Shown piece by piece: positions 1 to 58,466 of a stretch of 64,000 nucleotides of DNA. The position numbers were made by a program, and so were the translations under genes. Below the pieces are notes generated by a model, which had not been told where the DNA came from, searched no databases, and saw only the letters and a list, made by a program, of their open reading frames with translations. This stretch comes from Cladocopium goreaui. Its lineage: Eukaryota; Sar; Dinophyceae; Suessiales; Symbiodiniaceae. The stretch spans positions 202,501 through 266,500 of the forward strand of contig CAMXCT020001001.1 of NCBI GenBank assembly GCA_947184155.2. Reading direction: 5' to 3'. Position 1 is the stretch's first letter, and every line of letters starts with the position of its first letter.

Positions 1-237
1 TGCAGATGCCTTTGCACGTCCTTTTTTGGCAATGTCGCCAGCCTCAATCTATGTCAATCACCTCCATTTTTTAGATTTTTTTAGCTGGTTCATACTCATA
101 GAACCAATGTCTGGCTAATAATCAGGTCCATTTTATGAGTTCATCCTCATACTGTACAACCAATTTCTGGGAAGACTGAGTATGGTTTGTCATTGCCATA
201 GTTCCCAGGGGTACTCCTTGAGTCCTTGGGGCCTCAG

Positions 238-43686
<43,449 letters not shown>

Positions 43687-44169
43687 CCAGACCCTCCAAG
43701 TACCTAGAAAAATGGGGTAACACATCCATGTTTCCCTGTTTTTTGCTGATTTTAATGGTATGCATTATTATTTAATATTATTTATATCTAATATATATAT
43801 TACAATATAAATGTATTGTAAATGTGGTATTCGTATGTATATATATATATATAAATACTATTTGTATCTTTGGAGGGTCATGCAGGGAAATATATAGAAC
43901 CAACATGAACCAACTATATGCCCCGCTATTGTTTGGATGAAACACTGAAACACTATTGAGTTGCGACATCTTGGCATGCTTTCAAGGTGCTTCTGCTGAA
44001 CCAAAATGTTGCTTTGTGTCAGGTTCACTTGCTTTTTCTCAGCCTTCCTATTTTCCCTCGAATTTGATGAAGGGACAATATATAGGAAACGGATGGAAAC
44101 GGCTGCATTTGCAGGGTAAAAGCATGTAAAAGCCATGTTTTTTTTTTCCGTTGATATTTTCCCTATCAG

Positions 44170-44264
44170 CTTTCGCCGGCGGCGTCGGCGGCGCCTGCAG
44201 CCATGGCGGCTGCAAGTGGGTTTCACTTTGCATCGGAGGTGGTCACGGAAGGAAACTTGGATAA
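44170..44264 (+). CDS. MAT-like exon 1 with start codon
   Basis: A polypyrimidine run and CCCTATCAG (44161-44169) could be a trans-splice acceptor. After 33 bases comes GCCATGGCGG, a good start context at 44203. The peptide reads [18 protein letters not shown] and is cut as GATAA | GTTGCT. The join to exon 2 restores DKLCD. The family motif HPDK reads NLDK. Confidence 0.75.
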
Positions 44265-47200
44265 GTTGCTTGGCAGGAGATTGCTTCCGGAGTGTGTTGT
44301 GTCTATATGTGTCTATGCCATGTTATAATAAGACACAATCATTCCAGGTGCATCCAGTACTTATAATATCTGTTTTTTAGATATGTGTTTGGTTTAATCA
44401 GATGTTACTTGGGATAAATTTGATCACGACTTCATTGCGGTGTCACGAAGAACCTTGTGTCTTGACGGGGGTGCGGTCTGGTAAACAGGGCAGAAGCGCA
44501 ACATTTCAGATCAGTCGCATCATTGATGTAGCCAGATGTGAAAAATGGTGTGTGATGTAGTTTATGTATATATATATATATATTTATTTATTTATTTAAA
44601 GATAGATATATAGATATAGTTTGCATATAGCTATATGGCCTGATCATGGGATGCCAGCACTGGGGAAACTTTGGATGAGTTTCGTCCTCCATTTCTTGCC
44701 ATTGAAAGTGCCACGCAAGCGTCACAGTCGGGGAATTTGGGTGTCCCCATGGGCATAGTTTCGTGCAATTCATGTTTGTTGTGTTGATTGTTTCTGATGC
44801 ACCTGCGCGTCCCTGTTTTGGTTCCATGATTCATACCCATCATGGTTGGCTATAGCATCATTTTCGCTCATAGCGCTGCTGGAATCTGCTGGATATATGT
44901 CCAATGTCTTCCAGCTGCCCCTCATCTATGATTTTCTACCTTCCGCTGGGATACTTCCAGCCGTTCCCCACCTCATCAGTTCCAAGGCAACTCCTCATGA
45001 GGAAATATGATGTTTGAAGAAGGGACCATGTTCTGTGAAGGGACCCACAAGGTTGGCCATATGTAGCACTGTGTAGCGGGACTACGGTTGTACTGTAACA
45101 TCTTGAAGCCATCCTGTGGCCCTTTTTGGGCCACTCGACGTGCAAAACAAATGTGGGCACCCTCTGGCAGGGGGGAATCACCATGTTCAAAGGGAAAGTC
45201 AATGAGAGGGTTTCAACATTACCAAGCAATTTGATCATGTTTTATAAGTTTAGAAGATACAAACCATTCAGAGCAACCCCCCAAAACGATAGAAAGTAAA
45301 GTAACATTTTCCTAACATAGTAACAGTTTTTTCATTTTTTGGGATTGCTAAAATCTAATTACTTAGACTTAGGCCCTCCAAGCACACAAAAGTCCCAAGG
45401 CATACTGGCGAAAAATTACCTCAAAGAATCCAAGTACAGAGTCTAACTCTGTACTTGTGTAGCCATGAATTCCACATTCCCCACAGCTCCCAGTTTCGTT
45501 CCCAATTCCCCAGGGTCAGACGGGCCCCGTTGGGCCGTTGGGCATCCGTCCAGGCTCTGCGACCGAGTCTGTGAGGCGGTTCTGGAGGCCTTGCTGTCGC
45601 AGGATGTCGAGTCTCGGGCGCAGCTGGATGCCTGTGCCAAGCTGGGCATGGTGCGCAAAGGGCGGGTGGGTGATGTTTTCTGAGTTCTTTAAGTTTAGTT
45701 GATCATCTTCAACTATTGATACAACCCACTCATCTACCTTAGCACACCCCACTTTTGTCCATCTCCATTATTGAGACAAGCCCCTAGTTCCCGTAGTGAA
45801 AGTGGACTTATCAACTAACTTGGATATCGCCACCCGGCGTGGTGGTATGGAAGCCACCTGGAAACATTTTAACATATTTAGAAAGGGTTTTAGTTTAAGA
45901 TGGAGGTATAAACAATCATGATACTGTAGGGATTTAAGCTATCAACATCTAACAAGTAGTGGTAAGGAACCTACAACAATAGTTCACGTTTGACTGATGT
46001 TTTCTGGGCAAGCCAACTGAGTTTGAGAGAGATATATAGCCAGCTTCGAGAAGAAAAAAGCACTGGAGGGTATCCAAGATGGGGGCGTACCTTTTTTAAA
46101 AGATATGCAGTAAACTGAAGAATAGAAACCCTAAGGTCTTTAAGGTCTGTGAAATGGAGCATGAACTTGATCAAAGCTGTCTCATCAAGAGCGGCGTGGA
46201 AGATGATTATCCTATATATATTGGACACAATTTGTGCGGCAACGCAATGAATAATTCAAGATTTGACCCCCATAACGGATAGAGAACTTTTTTTTTAATC
46301 CTGTAATTGATAGAATATGGGATTTTCAAAAACACTGCCATTTTACAAACGTTCTTTGAAAATTCCATATTCTATGTACTCAGTGACGACGGTAATATAT
46401 GTATATATGCATATATATATATATATACACATTTATGTGGAATTTATGTATATATATATATATTATGTATATACCTATGTGTAATTTTGCAGCATAATAT
46501 GCGGTTAGAATAAAAGTGATGCAGCCCAGACTGGTGCCATGATGAGCAGTTGGGTTTACGGTCTCGCCCCTTGGATAGCCAGCCACCTCCGATTTGATCC
46601 AAGAAAAAGATGAAACAACTGGTTTAGATTAGAATTATCAGCTCATATGCAATGCAATTATCACATCTTACCACAATGTGTCCATTCAACTCATTCAACT
46701 GTCAGCTGATGACTTGGCTGCCAAATCCATCCCCACTTTCCTGGATTCACGTTCCCTTGATCAAAAATTATCAAGTGATACCTGGTAAACTAACATAGTA
46801 ACATAGCTATGGAAAGTCACTTTTTTTTCAAAATGGATCAAAATCAAGTTATACATGGTCCTTTTTAATAGCTATGGATGGCCAGAGGCCATTTTTGTCG
46901 CTATGTCATGCTCCTGGGTGAAGTGGTCAGCAAAGCCACCGTGCCTTACGAGTCGATCATGCGCGAAGCGGTGAGGGCAGCGGGCTACGACCATGAAGAC
47001 ATGGGAATGGACTGGAGGACCGTGAACGTTCCCATGCCGCACCTGGGGCACCCTGGGGCTGGGTGGCGGGATGGTGGGTATCCAAGATCCAAGCTGCTGG
47101 GGACGTTTTCTGGTACCAAAATGCAGCATTTTGGTCGGTACCTCAGATTCGTCATGTGGCTGTGCTTAATTGTGCTTATAGTTCTGGCAATGGAAAATGC

Positions 47201-48767
47201 CATGGAAACTGCGCCAAAATCGATGTTTATCGCTCGAAACGGATCCAAGTCTGCATGGGTGAATATTCGTTACCATTCCAAATACGGTGCCAGAAGGGAA
47301 ACTTTGTATTGACGGCAATCTGGGTGAGTGATGAATATGGTCCGCTGTGTCTTCGCAATAGGTGGATGAAAATGCCATTTCCCACCATATACACTAATAT
47401 ATCACTAATATATATATATAATATAGACTGTAGACTAATCCTTCACCATATACACTAATAATATATAATTATTATATATCACTCATCCTTCACCAGGACA
47501 GTCTTGTTCGCAAAAGGGCCATGTATTCATCCGTCCCATGTTGACATGGGGCTTTTACATCGGAGTGGGATGTGTGGCACTGGATCAACATGGCACCATG
47601 AACTCTGGTAAACGTATAAAAAACTACTATGGAAAATCACCATGTTCAATGGGAAAATCCACTATTTCTATGGTCATTTCCAATAGCTATGTTAGTTTAC
47701 CAGAGGGTAATCAAGTGTTAGCATTGGGGTATGATGTTAGCAAACTACAATGGCACAATCTAACAAGAGTTTTTTTGATGCCGACAATCACACCTCATGG
47801 TGCTCTTTTGGGCTTGTAATGTGGTTGTTCGTCATTTTTCCAATTTTCAATGGCCCAAAGTTTGGGTCTATCGACTGCATTTGTTGGGCATACTCATTTT
47901 ATACTGGTGGTTAAGTTGTTTTCCATCAAGTTAAGTTGATTTTTTTTGGGTGGTCCCTATTCCTGGACAAACCAACAACTATGGGTGTATACCAACGTGA
48001 CCACACTATTCCATTTGATCAAGCATGTTTATATCTTCTAAAATGCAGATGCATGTCCCAGGTTGTCCTAGCCGCACAAAATATTAAATATATATATACT
48101 TTAGTTTGTTGCTTTCAATGTGTCCCATACCAATAATCAATATTATATACCTTGTTGGTGTGAAACAACATAATTTCTTGTTAAATGTCATTTAAAGATG
48201 TTGATTGTCAATGGTACTGTTTCAATATCTGTTTACTGGCTACAAGTCATAGGACGCGTTAAATGTCCTATAGGTTGTTTTGGCTTGTTTTGTATGGCAT
48301 GTTCCACAGCTTGGCTACGTATAATACACCCAAACCAAATAGACCCAAATAAACGAATTGTATGATATGATGTGAAATAAACCACGTGGTTACGAAGGAC
48401 ATAATAGGATTCAATTTCATGTATCAGCCTGATATGTTGGACTAACATATTGTCCTAATATGATTGCACACCCGCGCCGGTATGATACCCATGTCACAGC
48501 TAGTAATTGATCACCTATGTAAAATCATATATCTAGTAATTTACCGTAATTTACCATATTATGAATGATATTATTGGCTGGTGCACTGTTAAGTGTCATT
48601 ACTGGCTGGTGCGCTGTTAAGTGTCATTACTGGCTGGTTAAATATCATCAAGATGTTGGTGATCCATATTGTTAATTATCATACTAGTGACTAGTGGTTG
48701 AGCACCACACACAAGCACACACATATACATACATACATACATCCATGCATACATACATACATACATG

Positions 48768-48800
<33 letters not shown>

Positions 48801-51524
48801 GCACATACATACATACTGTGTGCATATATATATACATATATATATATATCATATTATGTTTAGATATAGATCTTATGATTAGTGGTTAAATCTTCCCACG
48901 CGCCAATCGCTGGCCACTTGCGCCGAGATCATCGTGGCGCTGGAGGACCGCAGCGCGGAGTGGCACCGGGCGCTGCTGGGCGGCGCCGATCCCTCGCGGT
49001 CCTTGGGAGACGATCAGGTCACGTGTCGGGGGATCCTGCCATGGTGGGCCATGGGACGCGGAAAACCCATGGGGAAAACGGGAAAACCCATGGAATTCAT
49101 GGGGAAATGATCTACAAATGCTGGGTCCCGTTTGCAGGAGGGAAGCTGGTTAGTAATGGGTCAAAAAAACACATAAAAAAATCACTTACAGCATTTACAG
49201 CCTATAGTTACTAACCATTTAACAAATCCCATAGCCTATCTAAGTACGGGGGGTTCTTCACATGGTGTGTTTGGCCAGCCCCAAAAAGAAAAAAAAACAT
49301 CCGATTGAAATAGTGGCAGGGGGACTTTCTATTTTTTTGTGGGGGGACTATGTATGCAGATAAAGCAGTGGAATTGTTGGGTATATGGGTATACCCCGTG
49401 TTGAGATAAACCCGACACCATTTGAGACTTTATTTAAGGGTTGGTTGTTGGGGCCTAAACACTGTCTCAGCGAGTAATTATAGCGATAGTAGCCCAAGCT
49501 GGAAACCCATGTTCTGTAGAGAAAACACATGCACAAAAACAATCATCTATAAAAGACATCCTAAACGGGAAATGTAAATATATATATATATATACAAATA
49601 TATTGTATATATATAATTGTCGAGTTAGAAACTAAGACGTAAATAGCAGCTTTGTGATTTTGGACATGGACCAAAGTTCCGACTTGGGAAGATCCCGCAG
49701 TAGATCACGTTCAAGTACAACGTTTGGAGTTGGAAATCGGTTTCGAATAAATACATCATAAAACTTAATTACTTCACTTCGAATGATCCCCACCATGACA
49801 TCTATACATTTTCTTACAGGCAAATCTTCTGGCATTCTATCTGACATATCTATCTGGCATTCTATCTGGCATATCTTCTGGCATATCTTCTGGCATTCTA
49901 TCTGGCAAATCTTCTGGCATTCTATCTGGCATATCTTCCGGCATTCTATCTGACATTTTATCTGGCATATCTTCTGACATTTTTTCTGGCATTCTATCTG
50001 GCCTATCTTCTGACATTCTATCTGACATATCTTCTGACATTCTATCTGGCATATCTTCTGACATTCTGTCTGGCATATCTTTTGACATTCTTTCTGACAT
50101 TCTTTCTGGCATTCTATCTGGCATATCTTCTGACATTCTATCTGACATCTTTTCTTCCCGTTGAGGTCCGGCAGTGCCCACTGCGATCTGGAAGTCGCGG
50201 TTGAGATCCGGCAGTGCCCACTGCGATCTGGAAGTCGCGGTTGAGGTCCGGCAGTGCCCACTGGGATCTGGAGCTCGCGGTTGAGGTCCGGCAGTGCCCA
50301 CTGGGATCTGGAGCTCGCGGTTGAGGTCCGGCAGTGCCCACTGCGATCTGCAGCTCGCGGTTGAGGTCCGGCAGTGCCCACTGGGATCTGGAGCTCGCGG
50401 TGGAGGTCGGACGTGCCCACTGGGATCTGGACTGCGAGGAGGAGGAGGAGGACGAGGAGGAGGAGGATGCGGAGGCGGAGGAGGAGGAGAACAGCTCTGA
50501 TAAAATCTAACAACCCTCACCTGGCAGGTGGGGAATTAAGTAGTAAATAACCAAAGAATTACTTCAATTAGTGAGTTGAAGTTGAAGTGAACAATGAAGC
50601 ATTGGACTTGGAGATTTTTTTTGAGATCAGGAATCAGGAATCAGACTGGGTTTCAGCGGCACTCACTGTTTTTCTGAAGGTTTGAGGTTTTCATTGCATC
50701 ATCATGATGATGTTTTCCTTTCCCAATTCACATCATGCGCATCAGGAAATATCATGATGTAAAGATCATCAATGACAGCATCCTGGAGTTGTTTTCATTC
50801 AATTTATTAGGTGGGTTGCCATATAACTGGTCAGTCGCCCAAAAAATAAGGTATCCAAAACCTTATAGCCGCCCCAATCACTCTGAAAATTTTATGTTAC
50901 TACGTGTTACCACCAAACGGCTACAGTACCAAACCAGTACCAAGCCACTACCAAACCACCAAATTACATCATTGGTGAATTCCTTTGTTTACTCTGTTTG
51001 CTTCACGAAGTTTTGGTTCATCCCTTCCCTTTCATATTAAACATTTCCCCATAAAGTATGGGTTTTGCAATGGTTACATGGGTTTGTCTGAAAATAGCGT
51101 ACCTCTAAATCCATTGGATGATCATCATTTTCCCGATTTCCAATAATCATGTGGTGGTAAGACAGCATATTTTCAGACACACCCTTAAATGAAATCAGAT
51201 ATAATATCCATCCAGAGCTGATCATATCCAACAAAATCAGCCCTGTTGGATAGTAACCCACTTCTCCATACGCTGACCTCCCTGATCTTCGCCGCTTTAC
51301 TTCACAGGCCGTGCTGTGTGGCTACGCCACGGACGAAACGCTGCAGCTCCAGCCCTTGTCCCAGCAGCTGGCAGAACAGCTGGCGGCGCGGATGGATGCG
51401 AAGCTTGGCTCCGTGAAAGCCATCGGAAGGCCATGGCAAAGCACGGGGGGACCTCCATATGTATATATATATATATTATATATATGTATAGTATATATGT
51501 ATATATATATATGTATAGTATATG

Positions 51525-51555
<31 letters not shown>

Positions 51556-54500
51556 GTATATATATATATGTATACATATCTACAGTCAATGGGGTTACAA
51601 ACCAAAGGAAACAAACATTCATATAAAGGGAATCCCTAATTATAAACTATATTTTTTTATACTTTTTTAGGATTTTCCCTTGAACCAATCGATTGAAAGT
51701 AAATGAGCACTTGTTAGCATCTCTCCTCGCGAGTTTCTCTCTGTTTGTGCCATCACCAAAAAGTACCCTGCACCCCGTGAATGATGAGCTGGAAGGCCAG
51801 CCAAGGTCAGATGCGTTTATGTCAATTTAAGGTGGCAGTATACACTGTAATACACCCGACATTGATATGTCAAGCTTTTCCGGGCCATCACTCGAAGTGG
51901 CGAAAATATGTACCGATCTATAGGTGGCTCCCAGAAACCATCCAGCCCCCAAAGGGCACATCTCAGGTTGAGACTCGATGGCTCCCTGCCGTGGTTGCGT
52001 CCCGATGCACGGGCACAGGTCACGGTGAAGTACGTCACTTGGCAGCGGCGGTGTTTAGCGGAGAATGTGTGGGGTGGGAACGAAAGGACGTAATTAATCT
52101 AACCTGGCAACCCGAACCCATGGGAAATCCCTTTGGTCAGAGTAGACAGGTAGATGGGGGCAGTGGTTTTTCAAGATTTTAGGTATGATACGGTTGTCCT
52201 GGAGTGGGTAGGAGGTAGATATTTGTATGATCATGCATAGATAGATAGCTAGCTAGATAGATAAATAGATAGATTAGATAGAGACGTAGAGATGTAGAGA
52301 TATAGATATATAGAGATATAGAAATAAATAGGGATATAGACATATATACTAGAGGTATAGATATGTATATATATATATAGGTATACAGATATAGATAGGT
52401 AGATAGATAGACAGATAGATAGATAGATAGATAGAGAGATGGATATAAATATACAGTAGATATAAATATAAATAAATATATATATATAAATATAAACATA
52501 AATATAGAGAGAAATAAATATATAAATATAGATGTATAGATACATTTAAATATATATATATATATTATAGATATAATACTTTTATAGATATTTTTATACA
52601 GTTATTTATATAGATATTCAGATACATAGATATATAGATATTTTTAGATACGTATAAATATAAAGACGTGTGGATATGCATATATGTGTATATAAATATA
52701 GAGATATATTAGATATGCAGATATAGATGTAGATAGATAGAAAACTAGCTAGCTAGCTAGCTAGATGCAAACACACACATATGAATCATATGTGGGTATA
52801 TCCTTTCGTTTACCAGCTATGGTCGGTTTATGTTTGGTATAGGGGAAACTTTTTTTTTGCGGAAACTGGCCTTAGACCTGATTTGTGATTGAACACTGTC
52901 AAAGTGGAATGCATGGGGGTTTTACTGCAGATTCTCTTGGTTCCAGTTTTTTTTTTGTCTCATTTTGAGATTCCACCAGCTGGGTGTGTATGCAATTTTT
53001 TAGTTGATCAGATACCTTTTTTTTCCGATCGAAGCGTAACACAAATTCTTGACAGAACCATTCGATACCCATTCCTTGAACTTTGATGTCCCAGTTTCAA
53101 GGGTTTACTGACTATTTATCTCCGTTACCGTGTAAACCATTGCAATAGATGGATTTGGAACAGGTACCGGAACTTGGTTTACCGGGAATGAATTAATCCC
53201 ACGTTCACATTTATGGCAAAGCCACGAATATTCACCGACCCTTTGGGGATGATGGTTACAACCCATCAATGGTGATTATGAGGATAGTTTATCATTGGGT
53301 TTGCCACCTTCGCTCCTTCGCTTTGTTAACCGTTAACCTTACTATGATGAAACCTGTGGTCACTACTTGGAGGATCATCCAATCCCACTTAGTGGATAAT
53401 AACCCTGGTTAGTAAGTCCCCTAAGTGGGTTACCTTCTGGTAAACATACAAAAAACTATGGAAAATCACCATTTTAGTGGGTAAATCAACGGACTAAATT
53501 AACTCAATGGCAAATTTCAATAGCAAACTGTTAGTTTACCAGAGGGTATCCCATTTATTATAAATGGCTAAAAAACACCAGTTGCTAACCCGTGCAGTGG
53601 GATGATCTGAGGTAGCCGTTCCCAACTCGCCAGGTGTGAGTTCCATTGCCATCGTCTACGGCCACGCTGCAGATGTGAAACCTTCTGAGGCGGAACAGGA
53701 GCCGTGCTGGATACCCATGCCGTCCAAGTACCCTCTGGTAAACGTACAAAAAAGCGAACTGGAAAATCACCATCTTTAATCTTTAAATTTGGTAAATCAA
53801 CTACAAATGAAGTATTTTCAATAGTTTTGTTAAATTACCAGAGAGTACCTGGAAGATTGGGGTCATGTGCCCATTGTGACTTGGGACTTTTAACAAATCG
53901 TGTGCTTCGAGGGTCTACTCCCAAAGATTACTTAGATGCAATAGGAAGATCATCTTCCAGGCCCATTTTTTGTAGGTTCCATGTTGTTTTTTTTGGTGGG
54001 TGTACCAAAGAAACGCTGGCAAGGAACTATATCTATATCTCTATATATATATATGAGACATCCATACTTCACGTTCACAAAAAGAGACATGCAGCAAGCC
54101 CAAAAAATGTCGATTGATGATTGAATCGACGATATATTGTGTGTTTGCCACATTAATGTTTGATATTTTAATGGTAGGGATCCCACCCTGATGCCCTGGA
54201 AGTTGATGTCCTCAAGGTATGTTCAAAGGTCTGTGTGATCATGTTTCCCATTTTTTTGAAAACCCTGCTTCATTTTGAGATGAATTGGATAAAACTAATT
54301 CGAGAGAGTGAGAGAGAGAAAAAAACAAATAGCCTTGTCTTTGGACGGAAATCTTGACATCTACCCTGGCGAAAACTTAAAAAAAATATACCCTCTGGTA
54401 ATTTAACATAGCTATGGAAAATCACCATTTTCAATAGGTAAACCATCTATAAATCGGCCATTTTCCATGGCTATGTTAAATAACCAGATGGTATGTCAAA

Positions 54501-57500
54501 AGCCAACAGGATAGGCATAGGGAAAGCCTTCTGTCCATGGCCCCAGGACTTGCTGGAGAAGGTGGTGAGCCTCGATTTTTACGCAGGGGGATCCATGGGG
54601 TTTCCATCAATGGCGGTAGCCCTAGTTACCCTCTGGTAAACTAACATAGCTGTTGAAAATGACCATTTATAAGTGGATTTTCCCATTGAAAATGGTGATT
54701 TTCCATAGTTATGTTAAATTACCAGAGGGTAGCCCGAGTTATCATCCATTTGAGATTGGGACTTTCCATGAAATAAACCATCCATAAATGGAGGTAGCCC
54801 CATTTATGGAACCCCCCATATGGAAAAAACCATGAAAAAAACGAGACCATGTTGGAATAGGTTTTTGGTATATCAGCATACAGATGCATACAGTATGTTT
54901 ATCATCTATTTCCATGGGCCATATTTTCCAAAGGTTAAACAGCCAGAGAGAGCCTGAGGGGAATTTTTGACTTTGTACTGAATGCCCCCATGAAAACAAT
55001 GGTAGCAGCAATCTTTAGTGCATATCCCGTCAACAAAAATGACATGGAGTTTGAAACATGCAATTCCAAAGTATCTTGCTGGATTGCTGATGGCCTTTGA
55101 TGGGTTGTGCAGTGCCAAAAATAATCCCAATCTTTTGACTTACACACTGAGTTCAGATCAATGTCCCATTTCAAGAGATTAAAACTCATCTCAAGACTCG
55201 ATGGTGGTATTGACTGGTCGGGATTTTCCCCTCATAGTTTGGATGCTGTTCAACAATGGGACAGCCGTCACATCACCTGTCCTACTTGAAAAATCATCCC
55301 AGACAGTTAGTTGTTAGTAAAGCTGGTGATCACAAACCCCCTGTCCCCTAATTAGCTGAATTATCGCTTTTGCAACTTGGTGCCCCAGAGTTAATTACCA
55401 TATATCATATGAAACCATATTTAGCTAAGTGTAATTCAACCATGGTGTATGGTAAATACACGAGTTAATTAATTTATAAACCGATAAGTATACCTAGGGC
55501 ACCACATTCCAACTCACCAGCTCCTAAGTGGATCTAAATGAGTTGAATTCATCCAGTATAAACCATTTCTTCGCCCAACTTAGCTGCTAAGCTCCATTTC
55601 TCCATAAGTTTTCTCCAAGGAAAGTGGTGCTCCCCAGCCTTCCGGAGAGCGTCGCCTTCACCCCCCGCAGCGCTTGGCGTGCCGGCGCAAGTGCCTCGGG
55701 CGCCTCTGGACGGAGACACCTGGAGAGCTATGGTGGCTGGGCACCTGGGCGCGAAAGGGATGAGATCGCCAAGAAACATCGAGGTTTATTTATATCTGGA
55801 CAACCGATGGTTAACTTGGGGTTTCAAAAAGGACACATCTACAGTTGGATAGACATGATAAACCAACTTATAACGTTTTTGGCGCTGGAAATCCCTTGGC
55901 TTTGAGGATTATCACACTTAGTGACTGGTTGGTAGTTCGAGCTGAAGGCCTTCCTGCTTGACAAGCTATATAATTATATAGTTATATACAACATATAGTT
56001 ACTGTAATACAATATATACTTATATAAGAAGTCCTGTAATTAAGCGGATTATCCACAGCTATGGCAGATGTTAACAGTGTCTAGCCTTGGAAACTAATCA
56101 TTTCCACCATTTATAATGATACTAAATACCACCCCATCGAAACACTGGTTTAGTATTGGATCTATTCATGAATTGGGCCCCCAAGATTAACATACCAATT
56201 CATTACGGAATGGCTAGTGGCTATGTTAAGCCCGAACTTTGATAGCTAAAACCAAAAACAACTTTTCTTGGTTAACAAGCTCTTTCTTGTTGTTCAAACC
56301 GCCGTCCATGTGGTGCCCGGCAGTTCTAACGAACTGGTGCATGACCAGTGTAGTGAGGTTCTAAATTTTAAAATTCAGTGATAAATAGGATTTCTGATCG
56401 ACAGGGTTACTAATCCAATACTGCTGCAATGCTATTTGGATTCTAGCTATCCAATCAAATTCCAATAGATTTATGACAACTTAATCTGGTTGGTGGTCTG
56501 GAACATTTGGATTATGTTTTCATATATTGGGAATGTCATCATCCCAACTGACTTTCATATTTTTCAGAGGGGTTGAAACCACCAACCAGTATATAACAGT
56601 ATATATCATATGGATATTCCATTATATCGTGGATATATATCAGTGATATACTATAGTCTATAGTGATATACTTAACCATATATATGGATAGTACCCTCTG
56701 GTAAACTAACATAACTATGGAAAATCACCATGTTCAATGGGTAAATCCACTATAAATGGGCCATGTTCAATAGCTATGCAGCTATGTTAAATTATGATAG
56801 ACTAACAGTAATATATGATAGACTAACAGTAATATATTCATGTTGAGAGATGGCAACCGAGGCCCCTGGTTGCGCCTTCAGCGGCCGCGACGGCGGCAGC
56901 CTTTCGCGTTGTGGTGGGCTGGCGGCCGCATGGGCAGCGAAGAGCCTGGTGGCGGGGAAGTTCTGCAGAAGATGTGGCGAGACAGCGGACGTTGCTATTT
57001 TCGCCTCGAAAAATAGTGGTTCTTTACCATGAAATTTTAGGAAAATCACCAGGAAAAAGTGGATTTTGGTTTGAAACTATTTCTAAACATAACAACTTAA
57101 GTATACTGAAGTAGATTTTGATCGTAATTAATCATTTAAACCACAGCATTCTAGTTTTACTATAACCAAATTTGTGATTCTAAACAGAAGTTGTTTCTAT
57201 ATGTATTTTATCATCAAAGTGACTGGTCTAACCATGACAAAGTTAGTCGTTTTATCACACGTTGATTATGTTCATCATTTGTCTAGTTATTTTTCACGTC
57301 TTGAAACCATTCTAAATTGTCGTTTCCATTGGTTGATTCCCAATTCTTGCAAGCAACACCGGCATTCTTTCCGATTCAGAGTAGAGACCCCCAAACTCCC
57401 AAACCGTGTTTTTGTTGACAAAAAACATGGTTACCATCCAACACTTAAGTTTCTTTCCGCCAACAATATCTTGGAGAAGGCTGGGAATCAACCAGTGGGA

Positions 57501-58432
57501 AAAGGACGTTGAAAAAAAATTTAAAATTGGTGCCCAGTTTTTTTAGTTGATCATGGTTGATCTATGAAGCCATTATGAAACTGTGGTTGTTTTTGCCACC
57601 ATGAACTTAGTTGGAAGCCACCGCTTGGCCAGCCATAGCACTGGGGCATCACCTTGTAATAATGGCTGTATACAATATACAGCAGCAAAAGAATGGTTCG
57701 GACTCTATTTTCTAGGTTCCATGCTTGATTTGGGGAGTGTACCCCAGATATAACAAACAATTTGGCCAAAGCCCTAGTGGATTTGCAATATATAATCATT
57801 AATTGGGCCTTAAGCCGAAGAAAAGGGAAATACAAAACACGTTGTTGTAGCAGGCTGGTCATTTTGTACTGTCCAACTATAAAATGATCCACTTTTTTCC
57901 AATAAACGCGATGAACGACACAAATTCGCCACTTGTAGATGATTACTCATGTCCATCCCCCGTTCATACTAAACGCCCCCCTTATGATTATCATGGTTAC
58001 TGGTCCATAATGGTCCCAGATATGTGTACCCTATGGTAAGTACAGTTAAGCTATGGACAATCACCATTTTTACAGGTCAATCATGAATCATCTAGAAAGG
58101 GGCAATTTTCCATGTTAAATAAGCAGAGGGTGAATGACCCATGAAAGTTCCAATCCATATCTATCCCTCAGTTGATTTCCCTTCCCAAATATCATGGTAA
58201 TTTCTTCGCAAAAACCATCAAAAACTCATGGGCCTTCCCAGGGTGGGCCTTCCCAGGGCCGGCCTGGGCCATGAAGGGATTGAGGTCGCGTGCAGCTGCG
58301 CTACGTCGCCGGAGAAGCCCAGATCCAGGTTGACAGCTACGGCAGCGCAAGGAGCGACGCAGAGCTGGAGGAGTTGTCACCCGACACAGCAGAGGTGTGA
58401 CGATTGGATGGTTTCCATCGGTGATTTTAGGG

Positions 58433-58466
<34 letters not shown>

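Noticed and set aside
50161-50420. CRISPR-like regular repeats
   Set aside because: The 40-bp units are directly adjacent with no spacers. It is an ordinary minisatellite in eukaryotic DNA.
49632-50520. Minus-strand frames of 293 and 227 codons
   Set aside because: They are generated by the 15-bp and 40-bp minisatellites and the (GAG)n tract.
57551-57892. Minus-strand frame of 113 codons in the MAT-like intron
   Set aside because: AT-rich with no coding bias, no splice context and no recognisable motif.
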